Assembly (NCBI GenBank): GCA_007117235.1
Contig: SKGY01000200.1
Coordinates: 1-12,244, forward strand
Source: Balneolaceae bacterium
GTDB lineage: Bacteria > Bacteroidota > Rhodothermia > Balneolales > Balneolaceae
DNA length: 12,244 nucleotides
Direction of reading: 5' to 3'
Below the pieces are notes generated by a model. The model ran no database searches. It saw nothing but the letters and a program-made list of their open reading frames with translations, and was not told the DNA's origin. Of the stretch, positions 1 to 6,711 are shown in pieces. A program made the translations under genes and the position numbers. How positions within the stretch are numbered: position 1 is the first letter of the stretch; every line of letters starts with the position of its first letter.

Positions 1-520
1 AATCGCCATTGGGAGCCGCAATATATCCATCTGCTGTTTGAGCAATTTTAAGCGTGATAAACGGCATTTTCAAGTCTAAAGCATGAAGCCATATTTGATT
101 TAGCCTTTCTGCTTCTTTTCTTAAAACGCCAACCTCAACTTCTATTCCGGATGATTGTAACTCTTGTATCCCTTTCCCATTCACTTCAGGGTTTGGATCT
201 TGCATGGCAACTACAACTCTCGATATCGGTAACTTAGAGAGCATAGTCGAGCAGGGTGGTGTTTTACCATGATGAGAGCACGGTTCAAGGGTAACATAAA
301 CTGTTGAGCCTTCAAGAAGCTTTTCGTCTTTGACCGAGTTTATTGCATTTACTTCAGCATGAGACTTACCATAACGCTCATGGTAGCCCTCACCTATAAT
401 ATCACCCGATTTTGAAACCACAACACAACCTACCATTGGGTTAGGTGAGACATAACCAAGCCCCTTAGTGGCAAGACTAAGCGCTCGCTGCATCCAAATA
501 TTGTCTTGTTGTGTGCTCAT
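1..520 (-). CDS. ribD: RibD, riboflavin biosynthesis deaminase/reductase (3' part beyond the window)
   Basis: Bifunctional cytoplasmic enzyme of riboflavin synthesis: it deaminates diaminohydroxyphosphoribosylaminopyrimidine and then reduces the ribose side chain. I translated this stretch by hand. It is open for 173 codons from an ATG at 518-520 and runs off the left edge. The N-terminal deaminase domain is complete. It has the zinc/catalytic motif HAEVNA (His54, Glu56), then TLEPCSHHGKTPPC with zinc ligands Cys81 and Cys90, then the DPNP motif near residue 108. The reductase domain is just beginning (PFITLKIAQTADGYIA, about residues 153-168) when the window ends; the usual family length is about 350-370. 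No Shine-Dalgarno sequence precedes the ATG. The gene lies directly behind the terminator of the PpiD-like gene, so it is probably a separate transcript. The family call is very secure. That the reductase half is intact is inferred only. Confidence 0.95.
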   Translation of the reverse strand, partial: MSTQQDNIWMQRALSLATKGLGYVSPNPMVGCVVVSKSGDIIGEGYHERYGKSHAEVNAINSVKDEKLLEGSTVYVTLEPCSHHGKTPPCSTMLSKLPISRVVVAMQDPNPEVNGKGIQELQSSGIEVEVGVLRKEAERLNQIWLHALDLKMPFITLKIAQTADGYIAAPNGD

Positions 521-536
521 ATCTGATATTTTAAAC

Positions 537-573
537 AAAAAAAGGGCAAGAGTTTAGTCTCCTGCCCTTTTTT
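537..573 (-). terminator. Intrinsic terminator of the ppiD-like gene, possibly bidirectional
   Basis: On the minus strand a 9-bp stem (567-559 with 552-544, GGGCAGGAG against CTCTTGCCC, one G-U pair) closes a 6-nt loop and is followed by seven T residues (543-537). It lies 27 bp after the ppiD-like stop codon, the expected place for a rho-independent terminator. On the plus strand the same hairpin is followed by six T residues (568-573), so it could act both ways, although no plus-strand gene arrives here. The T-tract ends only 16 nt before the ribD ATG. Confidence 0.85.
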
Positions 574-594
574 AAGTAATTACAATGTGATCAA

Positions 595-2367
595 TTATTG
601 AAGAATTCTGCTTCGATTGTCTCGAATTGAGGCCCCTTCTTTTAACTGCTCTACAAATACTTGATTAAAAGCTGTAAACTTCTGTTGTTCTAGTCGGTTT
701 CTAATGTCACTTCGCTGGGCGCTTGTCATTTGTGATGCATCAGCCATATCAAGATTCTCAGCAACAATCACAAAGACGGCATTTTCACCTCTAATGGCTC
801 CGGACTTCTCGCCTTCGTTAAGGCTGAATATTGCTCCAATAACACCAAGCTCTCTACCCGCTCCCGGTATAGAAGATCCGCTCATTCGTATTCCTTCTGC
901 CTGCTGAACTGATTTGCCTGCTGCATTGGCAAGTGATTCAAGATCACTGTTTTCACGTAACAAATCCATTACACGGTTGTTTACAATCTGCTTTCTTTTT
1001 TCATTCTTCACAGCCGTTTCTACTTGTCCACGAACCTCATTAAAGGGTCTGACTCCGGCTTCCGTTTTACTGAGCAGTTGTAAAACAATAAATTGATCAT
1101 CAAGTTCAATCGGGTCTGAGATTCTATTTACTCTTAAACGCTCAAGTTCGCTGAGGGTCTTCATACTCTGACCCAAGCCCGGTATGAAAGGACTATCTTT
1201 TGATGCGTTCGCCTCTCTGATTTCAAGTTCATTTCGTTCAGCTTCTGTTTCAAATCCATCTGATGATGCATAGAAACGGAACTCTTCAGCTTCTTCAGCA
1301 AGGCGATCAATTGTAAGTATAGGATCTGCATCAACCCTGTATGAGAGGATGGTAAATTTAATTTCATTTCCACGCTGGTCAATTTTTTTGAACGCGTGCG
1401 GATCACCATCAACTAAAATTACTTCAGATACTTCACCTACCTCGAGATCAATAACAGGTCGATACTCGTCACGGATGTCCTGTACATTTACAAAACCACC
1501 TCTGAAAGGTGTTGAAGATTGATATCTTCTGACAAAAACGGAATCATTTGTAGCATTTTGAAACGCTATACGAAGGTCTTCAACTTCAGCAATCGTATTT
1601 AGTGTATCGCGACGTGTAGGGGTTTTATCCCAGCTTACATATCGAAATCTGTAAGATTCGCTTCTTTGATAACGATTCTGGTTGTTACGATAAAATTCCC
1701 GCAATTCATCGTCAGTTACTGAAAGCTCGTCATCTGCTACTTCACTGAATGGAAAGCGTACAAAATTTATATCAGCGTATGAGTTATCTCTGATAAATTC
1801 ATTTCTAACCTCAAGTGAGCTCACTCTCATTCCAGAAGCAATGAAGTTGTTCATTTTCTGCTGACGTCTGTTATCGCGCAACTGCTGCTCAATCATAACC
1901 CATACTTCGCTATTCTCAGGAGCTTCAATTGCGGCGCGAAGTGCTATCCTGTCGATGGTTCCATCTTCAGATTGAAATTGTTGCCTGATAAATGGATCTG
2001 GATTTTCACCGGTTACCATGTCCAAAAGCTCAGTGTTGGTTACTGTGATTCCCAGCTCATTCATTTTCTGCTCAATCAGTCGGGCAGCAACAAGATCATC
2101 CCAAGCCTGACTTTCATACATTGCCCGAATTTCAGGTGAGAGTTGTTGTCCGGTTTGCTGAGAGAACTGCTCCGTGTAGAAACTAACTCTCTGATTATAC
2201 TCCTCCAATGAAATTTCAGCACCATTTACTTCACCTAAGTTTCTTGGTCCCTGTGTCATACCACTAAAAAAGTCCACATCAGCCAAAACCCACAGGACTC
2301 CGAACGAAAAAATCAGTATCCACAAGATGGACGCGGTACTGTTTCTCATTTTTTCCATTACACCCAT
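595..2367 (-). CDS. ppiD: PpiD/SurA-like periplasmic chaperone (parvulin-family peptidyl-prolyl isomerase)
   Basis: Membrane-anchored periplasmic folding factor expected to help newly exported outer-membrane and periplasmic proteins. The 590-residue product starts with a short positive cytoplasmic end and one uncleaved membrane segment (about residues 12-31), as PpiD does. A SurA-type N-terminal chaperone domain follows (about 44-230; NGAEISLEEYNQRV, DDLVAARLIEQKMNELGI). A region shaped like a parvulin domain spans about 238-335 (FRGGFVNVQDI, VGEVSEVI, HAFKKID), and a second helical chaperone-like part runs to the end. I cannot find the usual N-terminal parvulin His motif (HILI/HILV), so isomerase activity is doubtful and the protein may be chaperone only. 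The first ATG is supported by AGAGG about 7 nt upstream; an in-frame ATG three codons later is the alternative. It lies 114 bp downstream of mlaD with a candidate promoter in the gap and a strong terminator after it, so it is probably monocistronic. The exact name (PpiD or another SurA-like protein) is less certain than the family. Confidence 0.82.
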   Translation of the reverse strand: MGVMEKMRNSTASILWILIFSFGVLWVLADVDFFSGMTQGPRNLGEVNGAEISLEEYNQRVSFYTEQFSQQTGQQLSPEIRAMYESQAWDDLVAARLIEQKMNELGITVTNTELLDMVTGENPDPFIRQQFQSEDGTIDRIALRAAIEAPENSEVWVMIEQQLRDNRRQQKMNNFIASGMRVSSLEVRNEFIRDNSYADINFVRFPFSEVADDELSVTDDELREFYRNNQNRYQRSESYRFRYVSWDKTPTRRDTLNTIAEVEDLRIAFQNATNDSVFVRRYQSSTPFRGGFVNVQDIRDEYRPVIDLEVGEVSEVILVDGDPHAFKKIDQRGNEIKFTILSYRVDADPILTIDRLAEEAEEFRFYASSDGFETEAERNELEIREANASKDSPFIPGLGQSMKTLSELERLRVNRISDPIELDDQFIVLQLLSKTEAGVRPFNEVRGQVETAVKNEKRKQIVNNRVMDLLRENSDLESLANAAGKSVQQAEGIRMSGSSIPGAGRELGVIGAIFSLNEGEKSGAIRGENAVFVIVAENLDMADASQMTSAQRSDIRNRLEQQKFTAFNQVFVEQLKEGASIRDNRSRILQ

Positions 2368-2425
2368 TAGAAAACCTCTAAACCTTCAATTTAAGTTAAT
2401 TTTAAAAAATCTTTTTGAGCCTGAA

Positions 2426-2454
2426 AATATACGACAACAACTAACGAAGAGCAA
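2426..2454 (-). promoter_or_regulatory. Candidate sigma-70-type promoter for the ppiD-like gene
   Basis: In the 114-bp gap between mlaD and the ppiD-like gene, the minus strand reads TTGCTC (2454-2449), a 17-nt spacer, then TATATT (2431-2426). That places a start site about 50 nt before the ATG at 2367. The gap shows no terminator for the mla operon, so partial read-through from mlaD is also possible. This is a pattern match only, in AT-rich sequence. Confidence 0.4.
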
Positions 2455-2481
2455 TTGACTGATTTCTCAGACTAACACAAA

Positions 2482-3414
2482 TTAGAACAGATCGATAATG
2501 CTCATGTGTCTTAGATAACGACCGGGATTCTCATTAATTCCCTTGACAAGCTCATTCATTTCTTCCGTCAAGCTATTGAGATTTTCATAAAGCGCAGGGT
2601 CGTTGACTAGCTTTCCAAGGGTTCCTTCACCGCTATTAATTTTTTCAAGAATCTCATTGAGATTTGATGTTGCAATCTCAAGCTCTTTTCTCACTGTTTC
2701 CAGTTCATTTACATTTTCCTCAATTGCGGCCATAATGCTTTCTATCTGCGGACGACTATCTGTTGCCAGTGTATCCAGCTGACTCAACATTCTGCTACCG
2801 GCATCTATTGCACTGTCAATTTCACTCTGTTTATCTTCTAAAATTGAAGCAATTTGTTTGGTAGTTCTTGATGCACTCTCAAGAGTTTCACTAACCGTTA
2901 CTCTCGTTTCATCATCAAATGCTATGTTTAACTGCCTTAAAAATGTGTTCAGTTCTGATAATGATTCAGAGACATCACCCGCAATTTCCTCACTTCTACT
3001 TCCTAGCACTTCAGTCATCGACTCAACATAAACTCCTTCGATTGACTCGCCAAACTCGACATATTCGTCAGAATCGCTAAACCGGATCACAATAGATTTT
3101 CCTTCAACAATGCCAAGTGATGTAAGTTGTGCAACAGAACCTTTTGGAACCCTTGTGGTGCCATCAAGCTGCATTACAACTCGTACACTATTCTCGGGAG
3201 TGAGTGACACGCTACGGACCGACCCAACTTTAACGCCACGCACATAAACTATACTTCCCCTGCTAATGCCGTCACCACGATCAAATGTGGTTGATATCTC
3301 CACGGTTTGCCTGAAAATTGGCACATCTCTCATGAATCTGAATCCTACAACTGCTACAAGAAATGCGAGCAGCACGGTGATTCCAACTTTTACTTCATTG
3401 CTTAAATTTAGCAT
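2482..3414 (-). CDS. mlaD: MlaD-like MCE-domain lipid transport protein
   Basis: Periplasmic substrate-binding part of an MCE/Mla phospholipid transporter, anchored in the inner membrane and working with the MlaE permease and MlaF ATPase encoded just upstream. It has one N-terminal membrane segment (about residues 9-29) and a single MCE domain (about 38-114; GDGISRGSIVYVRGVKVGSV, GIVEGKSIVI). A long helical, coiled-coil-prone region follows (about 140-300). It contains the SGEGTLGKLVNDPALYENL stretch (from about 262) and an ENPGRYL tail, both common in MCE proteins. At about 310 residues it is longer than E. coli MlaD (about 183), as in many non-proteobacterial MCE proteins. I place the start at the ATG at 3414-3412, with AGGA 7 nt upstream. 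A TTG one codon earlier (3417) is possible but sits too close to that site. It begins 9 bp after the mlaF stop, in the same operon. Confidence 0.9.
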   Translation of the reverse strand: MLNLSNEVKVGITVLLAFLVAVVGFRFMRDVPIFRQTVEISTTFDRGDGISRGSIVYVRGVKVGSVRSVSLTPENSVRVVMQLDGTTRVPKGSVAQLTSLGIVEGKSIVIRFSDSDEYVEFGESIEGVYVESMTEVLGSRSEEIAGDVSESLSELNTFLRQLNIAFDDETRVTVSETLESASRTTKQIASILEDKQSEIDSAIDAGSRMLSQLDTLATDSRPQIESIMAAIEENVNELETVRKELEIATSNLNEILEKINSGEGTLGKLVNDPALYENLNSLTEEMNELVKGINENPGRYLRHMSIIDLF

Positions 3415-3423
3415 CAATTTATC

Positions 3424-4164
3424 CTAACCTTTTATTTGATATTCACTTGCAGTAATAAAGTCCTGCAGGTCTTGTTGGTCTGACCTTTTCATTTCTTCTA
3501 AAGTACCGAACCAACTCAATGTTTGATTATTCAAGAACGCAACTTTATCAGCAACTTCAAGCACACTGTGCATATCATGAGTTACCACGATTGAAGTTAT
3601 ATCTAACGTGTTTGCCATTCCATTTATTAATTCGTTGATTTCATCTGCAGTTTGAGGGTCAAGGCCCGATGTGGGTTCATCGTACATAATATAGTGTGGC
3701 CTAAGTACGATTGCCCGTGCCAGCCCAACACGTTTTCTCATACCGCCGGAAAGTTCTGATGTCTCCTTATCTGCAGCTTCCTCAAGATTAACATACTCAA
3801 GAGACTGCATCACGTTTTTCCTGATCTCTTCTTCTGATTGTTTTGTGAAGTATCGAAGAGGAAATGCAACATTCTCAAATGTATTTATAGAATCGAAAAG
3901 CGCTGATCCCTGAAAAAGCACTCCAAACTTTTGACGTAATCTCCGCTGATCGACGTAGTCCATCGCGTGAATATTATTGCCGTCAATGATAACTTCACCT
4001 TCATCAGGATTAAGCAGTGCATTGATATGTTTTAATAACACAGACTTTCCACATCCTGAACGACCAATTATGGCCACAGTTTCTCCATCATCTATTTGAA
4101 AAGAGACATCCTCCCAAACAAGCAGATCACCAAAACTTTTTTTAAGATTTTTAATCTCGATCAT
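3424..4164 (-). CDS. mlaF: MlaF-like ABC transporter ATPase
   Basis: Cytoplasmic ATPase that powers the MlaE/MlaD phospholipid transporter. All ABC motifs are present in the 246 residues: Walker A GRSGCGKS (34-41), Q-loop Gln85 (LFQG), signature LSGGM (138-142), Walker B ending IMYDEP (Asp162, Glu163) followed by the D-loop SGLDP, and H-loop His196 (VVTHD). LSGGMRKRVGLARAI and the GSALFDSINTFENVAFPL stretch are typical of the MlaF/Ttg2A group rather than of general ABC importers. Length is normal for the family. Its ATG overlaps the mlaE stop codon by 4 nt (ATGA), which suggests translational coupling, and mlaD follows after a 9-bp gap. No mlaB (STAS) or mlaC gene is in the visible operon. 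Confidence 0.93.
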   Translation of the reverse strand: MIEIKNLKKSFGDLLVWEDVSFQIDDGETVAIIGRSGCGKSVLLKHINALLNPDEGEVIIDGNNIHAMDYVDQRRLRQKFGVLFQGSALFDSINTFENVAFPLRYFTKQSEEEIRKNVMQSLEYVNLEEAADKETSELSGGMRKRVGLARAIVLRPHYIMYDEPTSGLDPQTADEINELINGMANTLDITSIVVTHDMHSVLEVADKVAFLNNQTLSWFGTLEEMKRSDQQDLQDFITASEYQIKG

Positions 4165-4898
4165 AGTAGTAGTGCGGCTAAGATGAAATCTGCGAGCAGT
4201 ACAAAAATACAGCTCAACACCGTGGCATTCGTTGTACTTTTACCAACTCCTTCTGCACCCCCACTGGCGTAATAGCCTTTATAACATGATACAGATGTTA
4301 TTATAAATCCAAAGACAAACATTTTCACAAATCCGAAAACTACGTTCCAGGGGTAGAAATACATTCTGGCTCCCTGAAGGAAATCAGCCGGAGGTACAGT
4401 TCCAGAGAAAAAACCCGCAGCTAAACCGCCTCCTAATCCACACACACTTGCAACTATGTAAAGTACCGGAAACATAAAAATACCTGCTAGCACCCGTGGA
4501 ACTACCAGAAATGATACAGAGTTAAAGCCCATCGATTCCAGGGCGTCTATCTGCTCAGTAACTCTCATGGTGCCTAATTCTGTAGCAACCCTTGCGCCAA
4601 CTTTACCTGCCAATACTAAACTTGAAATTACTGCCGCCAATTCGATTAATATTGACTCCGATACAATTGCACCAATAGTAGATAGAGGTATAAACGCAGA
4701 CTCTAATTGATAGGCGGACTGAAGGGTCATTACCGATCCGGTAAATATTCCGGTCAGAATAATAATAGGAACTGAATCGTACCCTACCTTAACCAACTCT
4801 TGAAACAGGTTTTTACGATACGTGCTGAACTCAGTTGATGAACGGAGTGCCTGATATAACAGGTTGCTGTATTTACCTAACTCGGTTAAAGAGCGCAT
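4161..4898 (-). CDS. mlaE: MlaE-like ABC transporter permease
   Basis: Inner-membrane permease of the Mla/MCE phospholipid transporter. The 245-residue protein has about five to six hydrophobic segments and the diagnostic MlaE core: VLAGKVGARVATELGTM followed by RVTEQIDALESMG (together about residues 96-125). GGAEGVGKSTTNATV near the C-terminus is also typical of the family. An N-terminal amphipathic region (about 1-35) precedes the first membrane segment, as in other MlaE proteins. It is the first gene of the mlaE-mlaF-mlaD operon. The ATG at 4898-4896 has no evident Shine-Dalgarno sequence. A good candidate promoter lies about 83 nt upstream. The direction of lipid transport cannot be judged from sequence. 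Confidence 0.93.
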   Translation of the reverse strand: MRSLTELGKYSNLLYQALRSSTEFSTYRKNLFQELVKVGYDSVPIIILTGIFTGSVMTLQSAYQLESAFIPLSTIGAIVSESILIELAAVISSLVLAGKVGARVATELGTMRVTEQIDALESMGFNSVSFLVVPRVLAGIFMFPVLYIVASVCGLGGGLAAGFFSGTVPPADFLQGARMYFYPWNVVFGFVKMFVFGFIITSVSCYKGYYASGGAEGVGKSTTNATVLSCIFVLLADFILAALLL

Positions 4899-4980
4899 TA
4901 ATAATTTTTAAGGCTGTCGGAATGTCTGTGTGATAAACTACACCACAGCTCATTTAAAGATCGAAATTTCTTCACTAAAC

Positions 4981-5009
4981 GTATTAAATTCAAACGTGTA
5001 AGATTTCAA
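4981..5009 (-). promoter_or_regulatory. Candidate promoter of the mlaEFD operon
   Basis: On the minus strand TTGAAA (5009-5004), a 17-nt spacer and TAATAC (4986-4981) form a good sigma-70-like pair. The predicted start is about 75 nt before the mlaE ATG. It is the best promoter match in the divergent mlaE-aroC gap. In Bacteroidota proper the housekeeping consensus differs (TTTG and TAnnTTTG), so the call depends on the phylum. Confidence 0.42.
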
Positions 5010-5054
5010 CAAAATTACAAAACTTTTATCCTAATTGTGCACTTCATACTGATG

Positions 5055-5093
5055 AATTGAATCAGTCTTGAATTTTTCAAAGACTGTTCAATT
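5055..5093. repeat. Long imperfect inverted repeat between mlaE and aroC
   Basis: The arms 5055-5072 and 5076-5093 pair over 17 bp with a 3-nt loop and two single-base bulges (T5062 on one arm, one A near 5079 on the other). The core is CAGTCTTGAA against TTCAAAGACTG, and the outer part is AATTGAA against TTCAATT. It lies upstream of both divergent promoters (mlaE candidate at 4981-5009, aroC start at 5189) and has no T-tract, so it does not look like a terminator. A further GTTCAA copy follows at 5102-5107, and TCAAA-CGA-TTTGA forms a small palindrome at 5104-5116. Regulator binding is inferred, not shown. Confidence 0.6.
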
Positions 5094-5112
5094 TAAAAAC
5101 AGTTCAAACGAT

Positions 5113-5141
5113 TTGATAATAAAAAGCAGATAGAATATTTA
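5113..5141 (+). promoter_or_regulatory. Weak candidate promoter for aroC
   Basis: TTGATA (5113-5118), a 17-nt spacer and TATTTA (5136-5141) would start transcription about 40 nt before the aroC ATG. The -10 element is poor and the region is very AT-rich. GATAAT at 5115-5120, with TTAAAA 16 nt upstream, is an equally weak alternative. Confidence 0.2.
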
Positions 5142-5188
5142 TCTCTTATCTTATCGTATCAAAACCTCATTGAAGCAGATTTCATTCT

Positions 5189-6367
5189 ATGTTTAGATAT
5201 TTTACAGCCGGAGAATCACACGGACCGGAACTTACAGGAATTATTGAAGGAACACCGGCCGGGTTAAATCTCACCGAAGATTATATTGCTGATCATCTTG
5301 CCAGGCGCCAAAAAGGTTATGGCAGAGGTGGCAGAATGGCATTTGAAAAAGATCGTGCAATCATAAAGTCAGGAGTACGGTTCAGTAAAACAACCGGAGC
5401 GCCCATCGCTTTTACGTTAGAAAACAGGGCATTTGAAAAAGATAAAAGTAACTGGCCGGTGGTTATGGCTAAAGACGGGGAGCGCGGTGATGTTGAAAGA
5501 ATTACACTGCCACGTCCGGGCCACGCTGATCTTGTAGGCGTTCAAAAATACAACTTTGATGACATCAGACCTGTAATCGAGCGATCGAGCGCACGTGAAA
5601 CTGCAATGAGAGTTGCTTGCTGTTCTGTAGCCAGACGATTTTTACTTGAGCTGGGTATTGAGATTGGGGGGCACGTATTACAAATTGGTTCAGTAGGATA
5701 CAGCTCATGGAATGAAATTCGTGATATCACCAAAGAACTTATAGACCAAGGCGCTGAGTCTATTTTTGAAGAGGCGGATGAGTCTGAGGTTCGCTGTCTC
5801 GATTCAAAACTAAGTGAACAGATGCGAGAAGAAATTAAAGTTCGCAGAAAGGAAGGGACATCACTTGGCGGTATCTATGAAATAATTGTAACAGGGCTTC
5901 CGGCCGGTTTGGGGAGCTATGTACATTGGGATCGTAAAATAGACGGACAGCTTGCGCAGGCAATAATGAGTACGCAGGCAATGAAAGGCTTTGAAATTGG
6001 CTTAGGTTTTGAGGCCGGTAAAAGCATAGGACATGACGTGCATGATGAAATCGCATATGACGACCATTTTTATAGAAAAACCAATCGAGCCGGTGGTATT
6101 GAAGGGGGCATGACCACAGGAATGCCGATCATACTAAGAGGTGTGATGAAGCCAATTCCAACCATGATTAAGCCATTGAAAACTGCCGATCTGGAAACAA
6201 AAGAAGAGCAAGATACTCGGTATGAACGTTCGGATGTATGCGCTTTGCCAAGAGCCGTAGTTGTGGCAGAAAGTGTGGTAGCACCCGTAATTGCTAATGC
6301 AATACTGGAAAAATTTGGCGGCGACTCAATGGATGAAGTTAAATCACGATTTAACAAAACCCGATAG
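5189..6367 (+). CDS. aroC: AroC, chorismate synthase
   Basis: Last enzyme of the shikimate pathway: it converts 5-enolpyruvylshikimate-3-phosphate to chorismate, the precursor of aromatic amino acids and folate, and needs reduced FMN. All family signatures are present: GESHG (residues 8-12, active-site His11), ARRQKGYGRGGRM (38-50), RPGHADLVGVQKY (109-121, active-site His112), RSSARET (132-138), NRAGGIEGGMTTGMPI (299-314) and RYERSDVCALPRA (from 344). At 392 residues, with a spacer around 80-100 and the MRY/MFRYFTAGESHG start, it resembles the Bacillus/Thermus/actinobacterial form rather than the shorter E. coli-type enzyme. The ATG has no clear Shine-Dalgarno sequence, but the conserved motif begins five residues later, so the start is secure. 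It is the first gene of a plus-strand operon, with the TPR gene 2 bp after its stop. Confidence 0.97.
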   Translation: MFRYFTAGESHGPELTGIIEGTPAGLNLTEDYIADHLARRQKGYGRGGRMAFEKDRAIIKSGVRFSKTTGAPIAFTLENRAFEKDKSNWPVVMAKDGERGDVERITLPRPGHADLVGVQKYNFDDIRPVIERSSARETAMRVACCSVARRFLLELGIEIGGHVLQIGSVGYSSWNEIRDITKELIDQGAESIFEEADESEVRCLDSKLSEQMREEIKVRRKEGTSLGGIYEIIVTGLPAGLGSYVHWDRKIDGQLAQAIMSTQAMKGFEIGLGFEAGKSIGHDVHDEIAYDDHFYRKTNRAGGIEGGMTTGMPIILRGVMKPIPTMIKPLKTADLETKEEQDTRYERSDVCALPRAVVVAESVVAPVIANAILEKFGGDSMDEVKSRFNKTR

Positions 6368-6369
6368 AC

Positions 6370-6711
6370 ATGGACCAGGAACAGAGCAAAATCTCAAAAC
6401 TGGCAGCTTTTCTGAAAAAGAATCCGAGAGGCTCTTTTTCAAAATTTGCACTGGCTTTGGAACTACTGAAACAGAATGACGTTAACAAGGCCAAATTGCT
6501 TTTTGAATCTATACGGGAACAAGATCCGGATTATTTGGGCGTTTATTATCACTTAGGTAAACTGTATGGACAGATTGGCTTGCTTGAACAAGCTCGTGAT
6601 CTTTTTCTTGAGGGAATTGAGTTAGCCAAAAAGCAACAAAACCACCGAACTGAAATTGAATTAAAGGATGCTTTGGAACTGATAAAGATAGAATTAAATC
6701 ATGAAAAGTAA
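6370..6711 (+). CDS. Small tetratricopeptide-repeat (TPR) protein
   Basis: A 113-residue, highly charged soluble protein with no signal peptide or membrane segment. Two TPR-like units are visible: about residues 19-50 (SFSKFALALELLKQNDVNKA, LLFESIREQDPD) and 54-88 (LGVYYHLGKLYGQIGLLEQA, LFLEGIELAKK). A third helical stretch ends the protein (about 92-110). TPRs bind other proteins, but no partner can be read from sequence. The ATG lies 2 bp after the aroC stop, and its last 11 bases overlap the start of the LysM gene, so it is almost certainly cotranscribed and probably translationally coupled with both. Small TPR proteins of this size are often annotated only as hypothetical; the specific role is unknown. 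Confidence 0.85.
   Translation: MDQEQSKISKLAAFLKKNPRGSFSKFALALELLKQNDVNKAKLLFESIREQDPDYLGVYYHLGKLYGQIGLLEQARDLFLEGIELAKKQQNHRTEIELKDALELIKIELNHEK

Noticed and set aside
521..594. FMN riboswitch upstream of ribD
   Set aside because: The gap is far too short and is occupied by a plain terminator hairpin; no RFN-element sequence is seen.
704..1412. Open frames within the ppiD-like gene (plus strand 704-907 and 914-1096; minus strand 1161-1412)
   Set aside because: They lie wholly inside a well-supported gene in other frames, show no family motif and have no start signals.
2461..2480. CTGA-GAAA-TCAG mini-hairpin after mlaD as a terminator of the mla operon
   Set aside because: Only a 4-bp stem and no T-tract.
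5542..6479. Short frames inside or across aroC (5542-5733, 5835-6056, 6070-6357 on the minus strand; 6291-6479 on the plus strand)
   Set aside because: They are shadows of aroC and the TPR gene. The annotated frames carry all the conserved motifs and these carry none.
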